DNA of 64,000 bases, from the NCBI GenBank assembly GCA_965247615.1, contig OZ252022.1, positions 2,170,001-2,234,000 on the forward strand. The letters are read 5' to 3'. Below, in pieces: positions 9,875 through 18,733 of the stretch; positions within the stretch are counted from its first letter, which is position 1, and every line of letters starts with the position of its first letter. Source of the DNA: G965197715 sp965247615 (GTDB lineage: Bacteria; Chloroflexota; Dehalococcoidia; Lucifugimonadales; UBA1127). The position numbers and the translations under genes were made by a program. The notes under the pieces were generated by a model. That model did not search any database. It saw only the letters and a list, made by a program, of their open reading frames with translations, and had not been told where the DNA came from.

Positions 9875-10423
9875 GTGGCCCTGCGACCCATATGCACTGT
9901 CCCTGACGCCGTCCTCCAAACCAGGACCCGGCGCGTGAAAGAGTTTGACGCCTCCCTCCAGCGCCTGATTGACGACATGATCGAGACCATGCGGGACGCC
10001 AACGGCGTGGGCCTCGCCGCCAATCAGGTCGGCGTACCACTCCGCGTGTGTGTCATAGAGATCCCGGAAGAGGAAGACGTGCGTGTCCTCATCAACCCGC
10101 AGATGGTCGCCCGGGAGGGGGAGCGGGAGTTGGAAGAAGGCTGCTTGAGCATCCCCGGTTACCGGGGCACGGTCACGCGCTCCTATTCAGTCCGCGTGCG
10201 CGCCACGGACCGCACCGGCAGACCCATCCGGATCAAAGCGGAAGACGACCTGCTGGCTCAGGCCCTGGAACACGAGATAGGTCACCTCAACGGCCAGCTG
10301 TACATCGACCACCTGATTAGCAAAGACGCCATCTGGAAGCTTGGCGAAGAGAAGCTGCCGAAGGACCCGGACTCGGAAACCGAGTCCTCCAGCGCAGTAG
10401 CAGAGTCCATCACTTCGTCCTGA
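9875..10423 (+). CDS. def: Peptide deformylase
   Basis: Removes the formyl group from the N-terminal methionine of new proteins, using an Fe2+/Zn2+ ion. All three family motifs are present: GVGLAANQ (44-51), EGCLS (Cys90 as metal ligand) and HEIGH (133-137, two His ligands and the catalytic Glu). The 182-residue length is normal; the last 25 residues are an acidic Ser-rich tail. The start is GTG at 9875, and the deformylase fold begins at once (residues 3-10). Confidence 0.95.
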   Translation: MALRPICTVPDAVLQTRTRRVKEFDASLQRLIDDMIETMRDANGVGLAANQVGVPLRVCVIEIPEEEDVRVLINPQMVAREGERELEEGCLSIPGYRGTVTRSYSVRVRATDRTGRPIRIKAEDDLLAQALEHEIGHLNGQLYIDHLISKDAIWKLGEEKLPKDPDSETESSSAVAESITSS

Positions 10424-10456
10424 CTGACCCAGAGGCTCCTTCCGGAAAGGAATCTA

Positions 10457-11959
10457 GTGCGGCTTCTGGAATCGCTGCAAGAGCACTTTGCCGCCTGCAA
10501 TGTCCAGGCCTTCCTCGTAGGCGGCTCTGTCCGAGACACCCTTCTTGGTCGGCCCAGCCGCGATGTCGACGTCGCCATCGTTGGCGGCGCGTCGGAGATC
10601 GCCCGGCAGCTGGCGGGCGCCCCAGGCGGCAACCTCGTCCCCCTCGATCCTCAGCGGGGCATCTTCCGCGTCCTGCTGCGCTCCTCGTCAGAGCACGCCG
10701 CGCCCTGGACCATCGACCTCACCAGCGCTCCCCAGGGCATCGCCGCCGACCTTGAACACAGAGACTTCACCATCGACGCAATGGCGGTCCCCTTCCCCCA
10801 GGCGGCGAGTACTCCTGCGTCCTGGCCCATCATAGACCCGCTTCACGGTCGAGCAGACTTGGACGCAAGGGTCCTCCGCGCTATCGGACCTGGCGTATTC
10901 CAGGACGACCCCCTACGCCTCCTACGCGCCGTTCGGCTCGCCGTTCAGCTTGGCCTCGAGATGGAGGTCGGCACCCGGCGCCTCCTGTCCCAAGATGCCC
11001 ACCTTCTATCTCGCGTGTCCGGCGAGCGCCTCCGGGACGAGCTGCTGGCCATCTTGAGCCAGCCCGGCGTGGAGCGTTCCCTCGAGATCCTGGACTATCA
11101 CGGCATCCTCGCCAACCTGGTCCCGGAGCTAACGCCGGCCAAGGGGGTCACCCAGCCCTTTGAGCACTACTGGGACGTGTATGAGCACAGCCTCCAATGC
11201 ACCGTCATGCTGGAGCGGATCCTGGACCCTCAGTTCCGCCGGACCGGACCGGTCGGCCAGTGCATCCCCTGGCCTTCACACCTGGACCACCACTTCCAGG
11301 AGGAGGTCAGCGACGGTCACACACGGGCCACCCTCCTCAAGCTTGCAGCCCTCCTGCACGATGTGGCGAAGCCGGAGACCAAGACCGTGGAACCCTCGGG
11401 CAGGGCCCGCTTTCTGGGCCACTCTGAACGCGGCGCTGAGAAAGCGGAGCACATCATGCAAAGGCTTCGGCTCAGCCGCCGTGGCGTGGACACGGTCTGC
11501 TCCCTGATTGCGGAGCACCTGCGGCCCAGCCACCTGGCACAGCGGGGCGAAATGCCGACTCCCAGGGCAATCTACCGGTACTTTCGAGACCTCGGAGACA
11601 TCGCAATTGACACGCTCTACCTCCACCTTGCAGACCACCTCGCCGCTCGCGGGCCGGCTCTGGACATCGAGAAGTGGCGCTTCAGTTGCAACCGCATAGC
11701 CTTTACACTGGAACAGAGCGCCTCCCGGCCACAACCCCAGGGCCCCGCCAAGCTCCTGGATGGGCACGATCTCATCCAACGCTTCGGATTGCGCCCGGGC
11801 CCCTCTTTCCGAGGACTCCTGGAGTCCGTGAGAGAGGCCCAAGCGTTAGGTGAGATCAGCACCAGGGACCAAGCCATGCACCTAGCCGAGCGCATGCTCC
11901 AAGAGACAGACCACAAATCAGGGCGAGGAGTAGAAGTCGTGGGGCAGATCCATGCCTAA
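10457..11959 (+). CDS. cca: CCA tRNA nucleotidyltransferase/poly(A) polymerase-family protein with HD domain
   Basis: Class II nucleotidyltransferase that adds or repairs the CCA end of tRNAs. The head domain has GGSVRDTLLGRPSRDVDVAI, with the two catalytic Asp in DVD. It is followed by the RNA-binding domain (EHRDFTIDAMAV, DPLRLLRAVR) and a C-terminal HD phosphohydrolase domain with LLHDVAKPET around residue 300. The 500-residue length fits HD-bearing members. The start is GTG at 10457, 33 bases after def. The 3' end overlaps secD by 8 bases. Confidence 0.9.
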   Translation: MRLLESLQEHFAACNVQAFLVGGSVRDTLLGRPSRDVDVAIVGGASEIARQLAGAPGGNLVPLDPQRGIFRVLLRSSSEHAAPWTIDLTSAPQGIAADLEHRDFTIDAMAVPFPQAASTPASWPIIDPLHGRADLDARVLRAIGPGVFQDDPLRLLRAVRLAVQLGLEMEVGTRRLLSQDAHLLSRVSGERLRDELLAILSQPGVERSLEILDYHGILANLVPELTPAKGVTQPFEHYWDVYEHSLQCTVMLERILDPQFRRTGPVGQCIPWPSHLDHHFQEEVSDGHTRATLLKLAALLHDVAKPETKTVEPSGRARFLGHSERGAEKAEHIMQRLRLSRRGVDTVCSLIAEHLRPSHLAQRGEMPTPRAIYRYFRDLGDIAIDTLYLHLADHLAARGPALDIEKWRFSCNRIAFTLEQSASRPQPQGPAKLLDGHDLIQRFGLRPGPSFRGLLESVREAQALGEISTRDQAMHLAERMLQETDHKSGRGVEVVGQIHA

Positions 11960-13835
11960 AGGAAATTTGCGGCGCCTGATATTCGTCAGCATCCTGCTGG
12001 CCATCGCCGTGGCCGCGTTGGTGTTCCCCACCATCAACATTGAGGCCGCAAACTTCCGGCGCGGCGGTACCGGACCTCTTGGACTCCGCCTGGGCTTGGA
12101 CCTCTTGGGCGGCGTCCACCTGGTGTACCAAGCGGAGCGGTCTCCCAACGAGATACGGGCTACCTACGTCGATGGCACGGAGACCGACGTCGAAGCGGTC
12201 ACCGCGGCCATTACCCCCGTCCTGGAAGGTATGGGACGGTCCCTGGAGTCTGTTGAGCTCTCCGGCTCCCGGTCCTTCCTGGCCACCGTGCCATGCCTGA
12301 CGGCCACCGGCGATGGAGTGAGCCCTGGCCTCGAAGAGCCGGACCAGGAGACAGTTCGGCAGGCATTCGAGTCGTTGGGTACCGTGACGGGGACCATCCG
12401 CTTCAGCGGATGCACCGAGCCGACCGAGTCCCAGATGGAGGGCGCAGTCAGCATCATTGAGCGGCGCATCAATGAGTTTGGCGTGGCCGAGCCCAACATC
12501 CAGATCCTGGGCAACGAGCGTATCCTGGTCCAGCTTCCCGGCGTCGGCGACACGGAAATCGAGGCTTCCTTCCAGGGCACGCGGAGGATTGAGCAGGTCA
12601 GGACTGCCCTCGCTCCATTTGCCCGCGGCGACGCCTTCATCCAGCAGGTCGACGGCTCGCAGTTCATCATCGACGCTCCGTCGCTATATCCGCCGAGGCG
12701 CGATGCGCAGGGACAGATTACTGAGCCGGCTGAGTCAGAACGCATTCGGGAGGCATTGGAAGAGGTCGGCGCATTGGCCTCCTACTCCGTCTCCGGAGGC
12801 ATAGAGGCGGCCAAGCGCCTCATCGGGCAAACCGCAGTCCTGGAATTCAAGCATCGGGTCTGCCAGGACGAGCTGTGCATTCTGCACCAGGACGTGGACC
12901 TCAACCTGGGTGGCGACGACTTGGCCCGGGCCTTCGCGGACCAACACCAAACTTCCCAGCTGCCTATCGTCTCCATCGAGTTCAGCTCCGAGGGCGCCGA
13001 CATCTTCGGCGACCTGACGACCCGCATCTCTGTCCCCAATGAGCAGGGCTACTTCGATCGCATCGCCATCTTCCTGGATGACGTGGAACTGGTCGCACCG
13101 GTAGCTCGGCAGGCCATCCTGGGCGGCCAAGCCTTCATCGAGGGGCCAGACTTCACCCTGGACCGCGTCCGCACCCTGGCCATCCAGCTTGAATCTGGGC
13201 GCCTGCCCATTCCCATCTCCGTAGTCCAAGAGCGGGACGTCGATGCTACCCTGGGCGCCGACGCGCTGCGCAAGAGTGTCATAGCCGGCATCATTGGCCT
13301 GGGGATAGTGCTTATTTTCATGGTCCTCTACTACCGAGTGCCCGGCTTGATGGCTGCCGGCGCCCTGGTCACCTATATGACCCTGGTGCTCGCCGTCTTC
13401 AAGCTCTTCCCGGTAACTCTGACCCTAGCCGGCGTCGCGGGCTTCATCCTCTCCATCGGCATGGCCGTGGACGCTAACATCCTTATCTTTGAGCGCATGA
13501 AGGAGGAGCTCCGCACCGGCAGAAGCCTCCTCGGGTCCATCGAGACGGGCTTTAGCCGGGCGTGGCCATCCATTCGCGACAGCAACATCTCTACCTTCAT
13601 CACGTGCGGCATCCTCTGGTGGTTCGGCACCCGGTTGGGGGCCAGCGTGGTCGTGGGCTTCGCGGTAACGCTGTTCATCGGCGTGGCGCTCAGCATGTTC
13701 AGCGCCATCTTCGTCAGCAGAAGCCTCCTCCACCTCACCGTGGCGACACCCCTCCGCAAGTTGACCCGCCTGTTCACTCCCGTAGGCATCCAGAGTCAGG
13801 GGCCGGCGGCGCGGCCGTTTTTAGGGGGACGGTAG
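11952..13835 (+). CDS. secD: Protein translocase subunit SecD
   Basis: Membrane subunit that, with SecF, uses the proton motive force to complete protein export through SecYEG. An N-terminal TM helix (residues about 8-27) precedes the motif GLRLGLDLLGG, a large periplasmic P1 domain, and five C-terminal TM helices (from about residue 435) that contain the conserved AVDANILIFERMKEEL motif. At 627 residues the length is normal. ATG at 11952 overlaps the end of cca. secF follows after a 170-base gap. Confidence 0.95.
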   Translation: MPKGNLRRLIFVSILLAIAVAALVFPTINIEAANFRRGGTGPLGLRLGLDLLGGVHLVYQAERSPNEIRATYVDGTETDVEAVTAAITPVLEGMGRSLESVELSGSRSFLATVPCLTATGDGVSPGLEEPDQETVRQAFESLGTVTGTIRFSGCTEPTESQMEGAVSIIERRINEFGVAEPNIQILGNERILVQLPGVGDTEIEASFQGTRRIEQVRTALAPFARGDAFIQQVDGSQFIIDAPSLYPPRRDAQGQITEPAESERIREALEEVGALASYSVSGGIEAAKRLIGQTAVLEFKHRVCQDELCILHQDVDLNLGGDDLARAFADQHQTSQLPIVSIEFSSEGADIFGDLTTRISVPNEQGYFDRIAIFLDDVELVAPVARQAILGGQAFIEGPDFTLDRVRTLAIQLESGRLPIPISVVQERDVDATLGADALRKSVIAGIIGLGIVLIFMVLYYRVPGLMAAGALVTYMTLVLAVFKLFPVTLTLAGVAGFILSIGMAVDANILIFERMKEELRTGRSLLGSIETGFSRAWPSIRDSNISTFITCGILWWFGTRLGASVVVGFAVTLFIGVALSMFSAIFVSRSLLHLTVATPLRKLTRLFTPVGIQSQGPAARPFLGGR

Positions 13836-13867
13836 TGTTCCATCACGTTCTCTCAGCGCCGGAAGGC

Positions 13868-13996
13868 ATGTCCCCACTCGATGCGGCGGGATCACCGAGG
13901 CGGGAGAACCAGGCCCTCGACCCCAGGGTCTGCCGCAAGGTGCAAGACCGCAAGAAGAGATCGACTCTCATGCTTCTCGCCATATTCCTAGCGTAG
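13868..13996 (+). CDS. Possible small ORF, 42 aa, between secD and secF
   Basis: Open frame with a basic, Arg/Lys-rich N-terminal two thirds and a short hydrophobic end (LMLLAIFLA). GGAAGG lies almost directly against the ATG, which is poor spacing for a ribosome binding site. It fills the unusual 170-base gap between secD and secF. I recognise no homology; it may be non-coding. Confidence 0.2.
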   Translation: MSPLDAAGSPRRENQALDPRVCRKVQDRKKRSTLMLLAIFLA

Positions 13997-14007
13997 CGGA
14001 GCGCAAG

Positions 14008-14955
14008 ATGGACTTCGTTGGAAAGCGGCGCTGGTTCTTCCTGGGCTCCTTCGTGATTATCGTCCTGGGGATAGTGTCCATGGTGATCCCGCCTGGGTTC
14101 CGCATAGGCATCGAGTTCACGGGCGGATCTGCTCTTACCGTAACCTTTGCCGAGCCGGTGACCCAGGAGTCCGTCAGGTTAGTGATCGCACAGCAGGGGC
14201 ACAGCGAGGCCCTTATCCAGGGGCTTGGCGAAAACTCTTTTCTCATTCGCACGCGCACTCTGGAGGAAGCGCCCACCGGCGCGGCCGAAGAGCAATCGGA
14301 GAGACAACAAGTGGAGGGTGCGTTACGGACCCTGGCGCCCATCGTGACCACGGACCTGGAGGCTGTGTCTCCCGTCATAGCCCAGGAAGCCGTGCGCAAC
14401 GCCATCATCGCCGTGCTGATTGCGGCGGTGGGGATCCTCTTCTACATCACCTGGGCCTTCCGGGCCATGCCCAACTCCTTCAGGATGGGGTCCACAGCCA
14501 TCATCGCGACGGTGCATGACGTCCTCATTGTCCTGGGACTCTTCTCCATCCTAGGAAAGTTCCTGACCATCGAGGTCAACGTGATGTTCATCACCGGCGT
14601 GCTGACGGTCCTGGGCTACAGCGTCCATGACACCATCGTCGTATTCGACCGGATTCGAGAGAACACAGCCCGGCGCACGGGCCGGGGCCTGGAAGCCACC
14701 ATCAACATCTCTATCATGGAGACCCTCGGCCGTTCCCTGACCACCAGCGTCACAACCCTTCTCGTGATCACTGCCCTCCTACTCATGGGTGGCGTGACGC
14801 TCCAGAGCCTGCTCATAACCCTCTTCATCGGCATTGTGACAGGGACCTACAGCTCCATCGCCATCGCCAGCCAGATTCTGATAGTGTGGGAGCGTGGCGA
14901 GTGGCTCGGCCCCCTGCGACGGCGCTCACGCGCAGAGGCGGCTCCCGCGCCCTAA
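14008..14955 (+). CDS. secF: Protein translocase subunit SecF
   Basis: Partner of SecD in the secretion auxiliary complex. One N-terminal TM helix is followed by GIEFTGGSALTV, a periplasmic domain, and five C-terminal TM helices with the signature DTIVVFDRIREN. The 315-residue length is typical. It is co-directional with secD and probably in the same transcript. Confidence 0.95.
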   Translation: MDFVGKRRWFFLGSFVIIVLGIVSMVIPPGFRIGIEFTGGSALTVTFAEPVTQESVRLVIAQQGHSEALIQGLGENSFLIRTRTLEEAPTGAAEEQSERQQVEGALRTLAPIVTTDLEAVSPVIAQEAVRNAIIAVLIAAVGILFYITWAFRAMPNSFRMGSTAIIATVHDVLIVLGLFSILGKFLTIEVNVMFITGVLTVLGYSVHDTIVVFDRIRENTARRTGRGLEATINISIMETLGRSLTTSVTTLLVITALLLMGGVTLQSLLITLFIGIVTGTYSSIAIASQILIVWERGEWLGPLRRRSRAEAAPAP

Positions 14956-14973
14956 GGCCGCGTGAGTGGCACA

Positions 14974-15060
14974 ATGACAAAGACAGAGACGAGTTCCATT
15001 GAGGAAACCCTCAAGAGGGCGAATTCCTACGCTGGTCTCAATGAGTATCCTTCGACATGA
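14974..15060 (+). CDS. Possible 28-codon ORF before the LLM monooxygenase
   Basis: Starts ATG at 14974 and ends in an ATGA overlap at 15057-15060. Composition (Thr/Ser/Glu-rich) is unlike the usual GC-biased random frames, but it is too short to judge. It may be a leader peptide or chance. Confidence 0.2.
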   Translation: MTKTETSSIEETLKRANSYAGLNEYPST

Positions 15061-15071
15061 GGAGCCCACCG

Positions 15072-16229
15072 ATGAAGTTTGGATTCTTCATGATGCCGTC
15101 CCACCCCCATACGGAAAACCCCACTCTCGCCTTCGAACAAGACCTTGAGCTCATCGAGTACGCCGAGAGCTTGGGACTAGATGAGGTCTGGGTGGGTGAG
15201 CACCACTCCGGGGGCTGGGAAACCATCCCGGCGCCGGACATCTTTCTGGCGGCGGCGGCCACTCGCACCAAGCGGATCCGACTGGGCACTGCCGTCATCA
15301 ACCTGCCGTACCATCACCCATTCCACGTCGCCGAACGAATCGCATTCTTGGACCACCTGGCCTATGGCCGGATCATGCTGGGGTGCGGGCCGGGCGTCCT
15401 AGCCCCCGACGTGAAGCTCTTCGGCATCAACCCCACAGAGCTCCGACCCATGATGAACGAGTCTCTGGACATCATCCTCCAGCTCTACCGCACGGATGAG
15501 CCGGTCTCCTACCAGGGCCAGTACTGGCAAATAGAGAATATGGCGCTCCAGGTCAGGTCTTTTCAGCAGCCTCACGTGCCCATATTCCTGGTGAGCTCTG
15601 GAAGCGGCAACAGCATCAGGGTGGCAGCCGAGAGGGGACTCCCTGTTATTTCTGGAGCGTTCACAATTCCAGGCGTCATGGACCTCAACCAGCAATGGCA
15701 GCTCTACGAACAGGAGGCCAACAACGCGGGCCACACCGTGAGCCGCGATGATTGGCGGCTGGGCAACGTTCCCGTGTACGTGGCTGAGTCCATGGAGCAG
15801 GCGAAGGCAGACGTCGCCGAGGGCGCCATGCGTGAGGCACGAGAGTACTTCTTTCACAGCGGATTGAAGACCACCTACGAGGCCTATCCGGGACAGCCCG
15901 CCAGCGAGATAACCTTCGATCAGGTCGCCGCGCAGCGGGGCTGGATCATCGGCGACCCCGACCACTGCGTACGGCGAATAAGGGAGCTTCAGGACGCCAC
16001 GGGAGGCTTCGGCGGGTTGCTCATGCTGAGCATTGACTGGACGTCGAAAGAGAAATGGTACCGGTCCCTGGAGCTGTTCTCAAGGTACGTCATGCCCCAG
16101 TTCAAGGGTACGCTGACCGGCATCCAAAGCTCCTATCAGCGCATGGTCGAAGACAATCGCCAGGGAATCCTGCCCCGTTCCCGTTCAGGATTCGTGCAGA
16201 CTCAAGAACAGCCGCACGTCAGCCAATAG
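15072..16229 (+). CDS. Luciferase-like (LLM) class flavin-dependent monooxygenase
   Basis: TIM-barrel FMN- or F420-dependent enzyme of the bacterial luciferase family, 385 residues. It begins with MKFGFFMMPSH and has the conserved DEVWVGEHH segment, RIRLGTAVINLPYHHP, and GRIMLGCGPGV, all characteristic of the family. Members oxidise diverse carbon or sulfur compounds; the substrate is unknown. I chose ATG 15072 because AGGAG lies 7 bases upstream, inside the alternative start at 15057. An SDR gene follows after 20 bases and an amidohydrolase further on, suggesting a short catabolic pathway. Confidence 0.9.
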   Translation: MKFGFFMMPSHPHTENPTLAFEQDLELIEYAESLGLDEVWVGEHHSGGWETIPAPDIFLAAAATRTKRIRLGTAVINLPYHHPFHVAERIAFLDHLAYGRIMLGCGPGVLAPDVKLFGINPTELRPMMNESLDIILQLYRTDEPVSYQGQYWQIENMALQVRSFQQPHVPIFLVSSGSGNSIRVAAERGLPVISGAFTIPGVMDLNQQWQLYEQEANNAGHTVSRDDWRLGNVPVYVAESMEQAKADVAEGAMREAREYFFHSGLKTTYEAYPGQPASEITFDQVAAQRGWIIGDPDHCVRRIRELQDATGGFGGLLMLSIDWTSKEKWYRSLELFSRYVMPQFKGTLTGIQSSYQRMVEDNRQGILPRSRSGFVQTQEQPHVSQ

Positions 16230-16249
16230 ACGGCAGCCAGGAGGGAATC

Positions 16250-17002
16250 ATGGGAAGATTGGAGGGCAAGGTAGCCTTGATCAGCGGAGGCGCCAGGGGA
16301 CAGGGAGCGTTTGAAGCCATGCTCTTTGCCCAGGAAGGAGCCAAAGTCGTCATCGGCGACATTCTGGACGAAGAGGGCGGCAAAGTCGAGACGCAGATAC
16401 TTGAGACCGGTGGCGAAGCGACCTACGTCCATCTCGACGTGACCCAGAACGATCAGTGGCAAAACGCTGTAGAGCTTGCCGAACGCAAGTACGGGAAGCT
16501 GGACATTCTCGTCAACAACGCGGGCATCACCCAATCGGACTTTGTGGAGTCCCTCTCAGAGGCTAACTGGGACATGATACTGGAGATCAACGCCAAGGGT
16601 GTTTTTCTCGGCACCAAGCAGGCCATCCCGGCCATGAAGCGCGCCGGCGGCGGGTCCATCGTGAATACATCCTCCATCGCGGGCATCGTCGGCAGGTTTC
16701 ACTCATCTCCAGCCTACAGCGCTTCCAAAGGGGCTGTCCGCGTATTCACCAAGGCCGTGGCAGTCCAATATGCGGCCGACAAGATCCGGTGTAACTCCGT
16801 CCATCCTGGGCCAATCGACACGGAGATGCTGCGCCGCCTGGACGCACCAATCAGCCTTGAAGACCGACGTGCAGCAGTCCCTCTGGGCAGACTGGGGACA
16901 GCAACTGACGTAGCCTATGGCGTGCTGTACCTTGCTTCCAATGAAGCGTCCTTTGTCACCGGCTCCGAGCTCGTTATCGACGGAGGCATCACCGCTCAGT
17001 AG
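16250..17002 (+). CDS. Short-chain dehydrogenase/reductase (SDR), NAD(P)-dependent
   Basis: Classical 250-residue SDR. The Rossmann glycine motif appears as SGGARGQG (12-19), followed by LVNNAG, the active-site Ser in SIVNTSSIAG, and YSASK with catalytic Tyr and Lys. The C-terminal GSELVIDGG is typical. Asp at the end of beta-2 (GDILDE) suggests NAD rather than NADP. CAGGAGGGAATC before ATG 16250 gives a good ribosome binding site. It is probably co-transcribed with the LLM monooxygenase; substrate unknown. Confidence 0.9.
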   Translation: MGRLEGKVALISGGARGQGAFEAMLFAQEGAKVVIGDILDEEGGKVETQILETGGEATYVHLDVTQNDQWQNAVELAERKYGKLDILVNNAGITQSDFVESLSEANWDMILEINAKGVFLGTKQAIPAMKRAGGGSIVNTSSIAGIVGRFHSSPAYSASKGAVRVFTKAVAVQYAADKIRCNSVHPGPIDTEMLRRLDAPISLEDRRAAVPLGRLGTATDVAYGVLYLASNEASFVTGSELVIDGGITAQ

Positions 17003-17247
17003 CACCTGCCTGGGGCTCCGCCGGGAGCCGTGCGAACGCTGCCGCTCCGGGCAGGATGGCCCCATAGCTCTTCATGCGGACACCAGCATGCCGTCCTCTC
17101 ATATTCCTCGCTGGGGTCCGATATGCCCCTGACCCTGTTCGACGCCCCGATGGAACCCACTACGGTCGGAGACCCCGACCGGCCAGGTTACAGGCCGTGC
17201 TCTCGAGGCCGAATATTCCGATGGTCTCCTGACGCCGGCTGCCTCAT

Positions 17248-17276
17248 TTGACGCTGCAAGACCAGAATGATAGCGT
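17248..17276 (+). promoter_or_regulatory. Candidate promoter of the amidohydrolase gene
   Basis: TTGACG (17248-17253), 17-base spacer, TAGCGT (17271-17276). Weak -10. Confidence 0.35.
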
Positions 17277-17290
17277 TGGGAATCTCCCAA
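17276..17290 (+). promoter_or_regulatory. Inverted repeat TTGGGA-ATC-TCCCAA at the start site/ribosome binding site
   Basis: A perfect 6-bp palindrome with a 3-base centre that overlaps the predicted transcription start and runs directly into the AAGGAG ribosome binding site (17289-17294). It could be an operator or an RNA hairpin that masks translation. Confidence 0.4.
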
Positions 17291-17303
17291 GGAGAACGTG
17301 CAC

Positions 17304-18116
17304 ATGTACATCATTGACACCCACTGCCACGCAGGGGTCAACTGGTTTGAGCCCGTCGAAATGATCCTCCACGAAATGAACCTGAGCGGCGTTCAGAAGG
17401 CTGTCCTTACCCAGCACCGGGGCAACTTTGACAACCGCTACCTGTTGGAGTCCATGAAGCGGTATCCAGGCCGCTTCAACGCGATCATCACGGTCGACCC
17501 GGCTGATCCCAACGCCCTGCCGAATCTGGAACGGCTCGCCCAGGAAGACGGCGTATGCGGGCTACGGCTGCTTCCGGGAGATCGATCCCCGGGCGACGAC
17601 CCGCTGGCCATCTGGCGCAAAGCAGGGCAGGTCGGACTGCCCATCAGCGTCTTTCTGGTTGACGTGGCCGACTGCGCCGATGATGCATTCCAGGACGCCG
17701 TGCGGTCCCTTCCCACGTGCTCCATCATCCTAGAGCACCTCTGCGGCATGTACGCGCCCAGAAGTCCTCAGTCGATTACGCCGCCCTACGATAAGTATCG
17801 CAAGGCGCTGGAGCTGGCCCATCTCTCGAATACATATGTCAAGTTCGGTGGCCTGGGGGAGTTCAGCCAGAGGCCTGCCCGCCTCCAGACCCGGTTCGGC
17901 TTCGAGGAGGTCCCGCCACTGCTGGAGATGGCCTACGAAGCCTTTGGCCCAACGCGGATGATGTGGGGCAGCGACTTTCCGCCCGTGGCGGGACGAGAAG
18001 GGTACAGGAACTCCCTCTACGGCGCCATGGAGCACAGCGCCTTCTCTAGTCCGGATGACGTCGAGTGGGCCTTTGGCAAGACTGCCATGGAGCTGTGGAA
18101 GATCAACGCCGACTAG
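17304..18116 (+). CDS. Amidohydrolase family protein (amidohydro_2 type)
   Basis: Metal-dependent TIM-barrel hydrolase/decarboxylase of 270 residues. The N-terminal HxH metal motif is THCH (His7, His9), a His occurs in ILEHLCG, and the conserved Asp is in MMWGSDFPP near the C-terminus. The family includes ACMSD, orotidine-like and 2-pyrone-4,6-dicarboxylate hydrolases; the substrate is not evident. ATG 17304 is preferred to GTG 17298 because AAGGAG then has 9-base spacing. Neighbouring LLM and SDR genes suggest a shared catabolic role. Confidence 0.85.
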   Translation: MYIIDTHCHAGVNWFEPVEMILHEMNLSGVQKAVLTQHRGNFDNRYLLESMKRYPGRFNAIITVDPADPNALPNLERLAQEDGVCGLRLLPGDRSPGDDPLAIWRKAGQVGLPISVFLVDVADCADDAFQDAVRSLPTCSIILEHLCGMYAPRSPQSITPPYDKYRKALELAHLSNTYVKFGGLGEFSQRPARLQTRFGFEEVPPLLEMAYEAFGPTRMMWGSDFPPVAGREGYRNSLYGAMEHSAFSSPDDVEWAFGKTAMELWKINAD

Positions 18117-18127
18117 CGCTGCAACCC

Positions 18128-18733
18128 TCAGCGCACCAGCAGCTCCGTGAGCACGGCCTCCAGCTTCTCCCGGTCCACCGGACCCACAAACTTGCGCACC
18201 ACGCGGCCCTGGCGGTCCAGAATGAGCTTCTCGGGAATGCCCCGGACCCCGTAGTCGATGGCGATGGCGCCCCGGCTGTCCAGACCGTTAGGATACGTGA
18301 CGCCATTCCGGTCCAGAAACTTGGCGACCTCATCCTCCGAGTCCCAGATGGCTATGCCCACAAACTCTACGCCCCGCCCGCTGTACTCCCGGTAGGCAGC
18401 CACCAGACCCGGAGCCTCGGCGCGGCATGGCGGACACCATGAAGACCAGAAGTCCAGCATCACAACCTTCCCGCGAAGGTCGGAAGGGTGCAGTGTTCCG
18501 CCACCAGACAGCTCCAGGGAAAAGTCTCTGGCGACCTCCTGGCTCGCTTCCACCTCTCCGAAGACGTTATTGATGGAAATGTTGGCGGGTCTGCCGCCGG
18601 ACTGCAGCAGGGCCCAGACCAGGAGGGCCAGGAGGGCGAGCAGAGGAACCGTGACCGCCAGGAACAGCGGCCCGCGCCGGACGCCGGACCGCCCGACCTC
18701 AGCCTCCGTGTACCCATCGTCGCCGGTACTCAC
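18128..18733 (-). CDS. Thiol-disulfide oxidoreductase, TlpA/CcmG/ResA-like, membrane-anchored
   Basis: A single N-terminal TM anchor (residues about 22-43) is followed by an extracytoplasmic AhpC/TSA-type thioredoxin domain with the redox motif WCPPC (Cys100, Cys103) and cis-Pro region GVRGIPEK. Such proteins reduce apocytochrome c CxxCH thiols before haem attachment. It is the last gene of a minus-strand ccm series and its GTG start overlaps the stop of the preceding gene (GTGA). Role in cytochrome c maturation is inferred from this context. Confidence 0.85.
   Translation of the reverse strand: MSTGDDGYTEAEVGRSGVRRGPLFLAVTVPLLALLALLVWALLQSGGRPANISINNVFGEVEASQEVARDFSLELSGGGTLHPSDLRGKVVMLDFWSSWCPPCRAEAPGLVAAYREYSGRGVEFVGIAIWDSEDEVAKFLDRNGVTYPNGLDSRGAIAIDYGVRGIPEKLILDRQGRVVRKFVGPVDREKLEAVLTELLVR

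Larger units (their letters stand above)
17003..17303 (+). other. Intergenic region before the amidohydrolase
   Basis: About 300 bases. It contains a 6-bp GGCTCC/GGAGCC hairpin (17014-17029) just after the SDR gene without a U-tract, a candidate promoter at 17248-17276 and a perfect inverted repeat at 17276-17290. No coding gene is evident. Confidence 0.45.
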
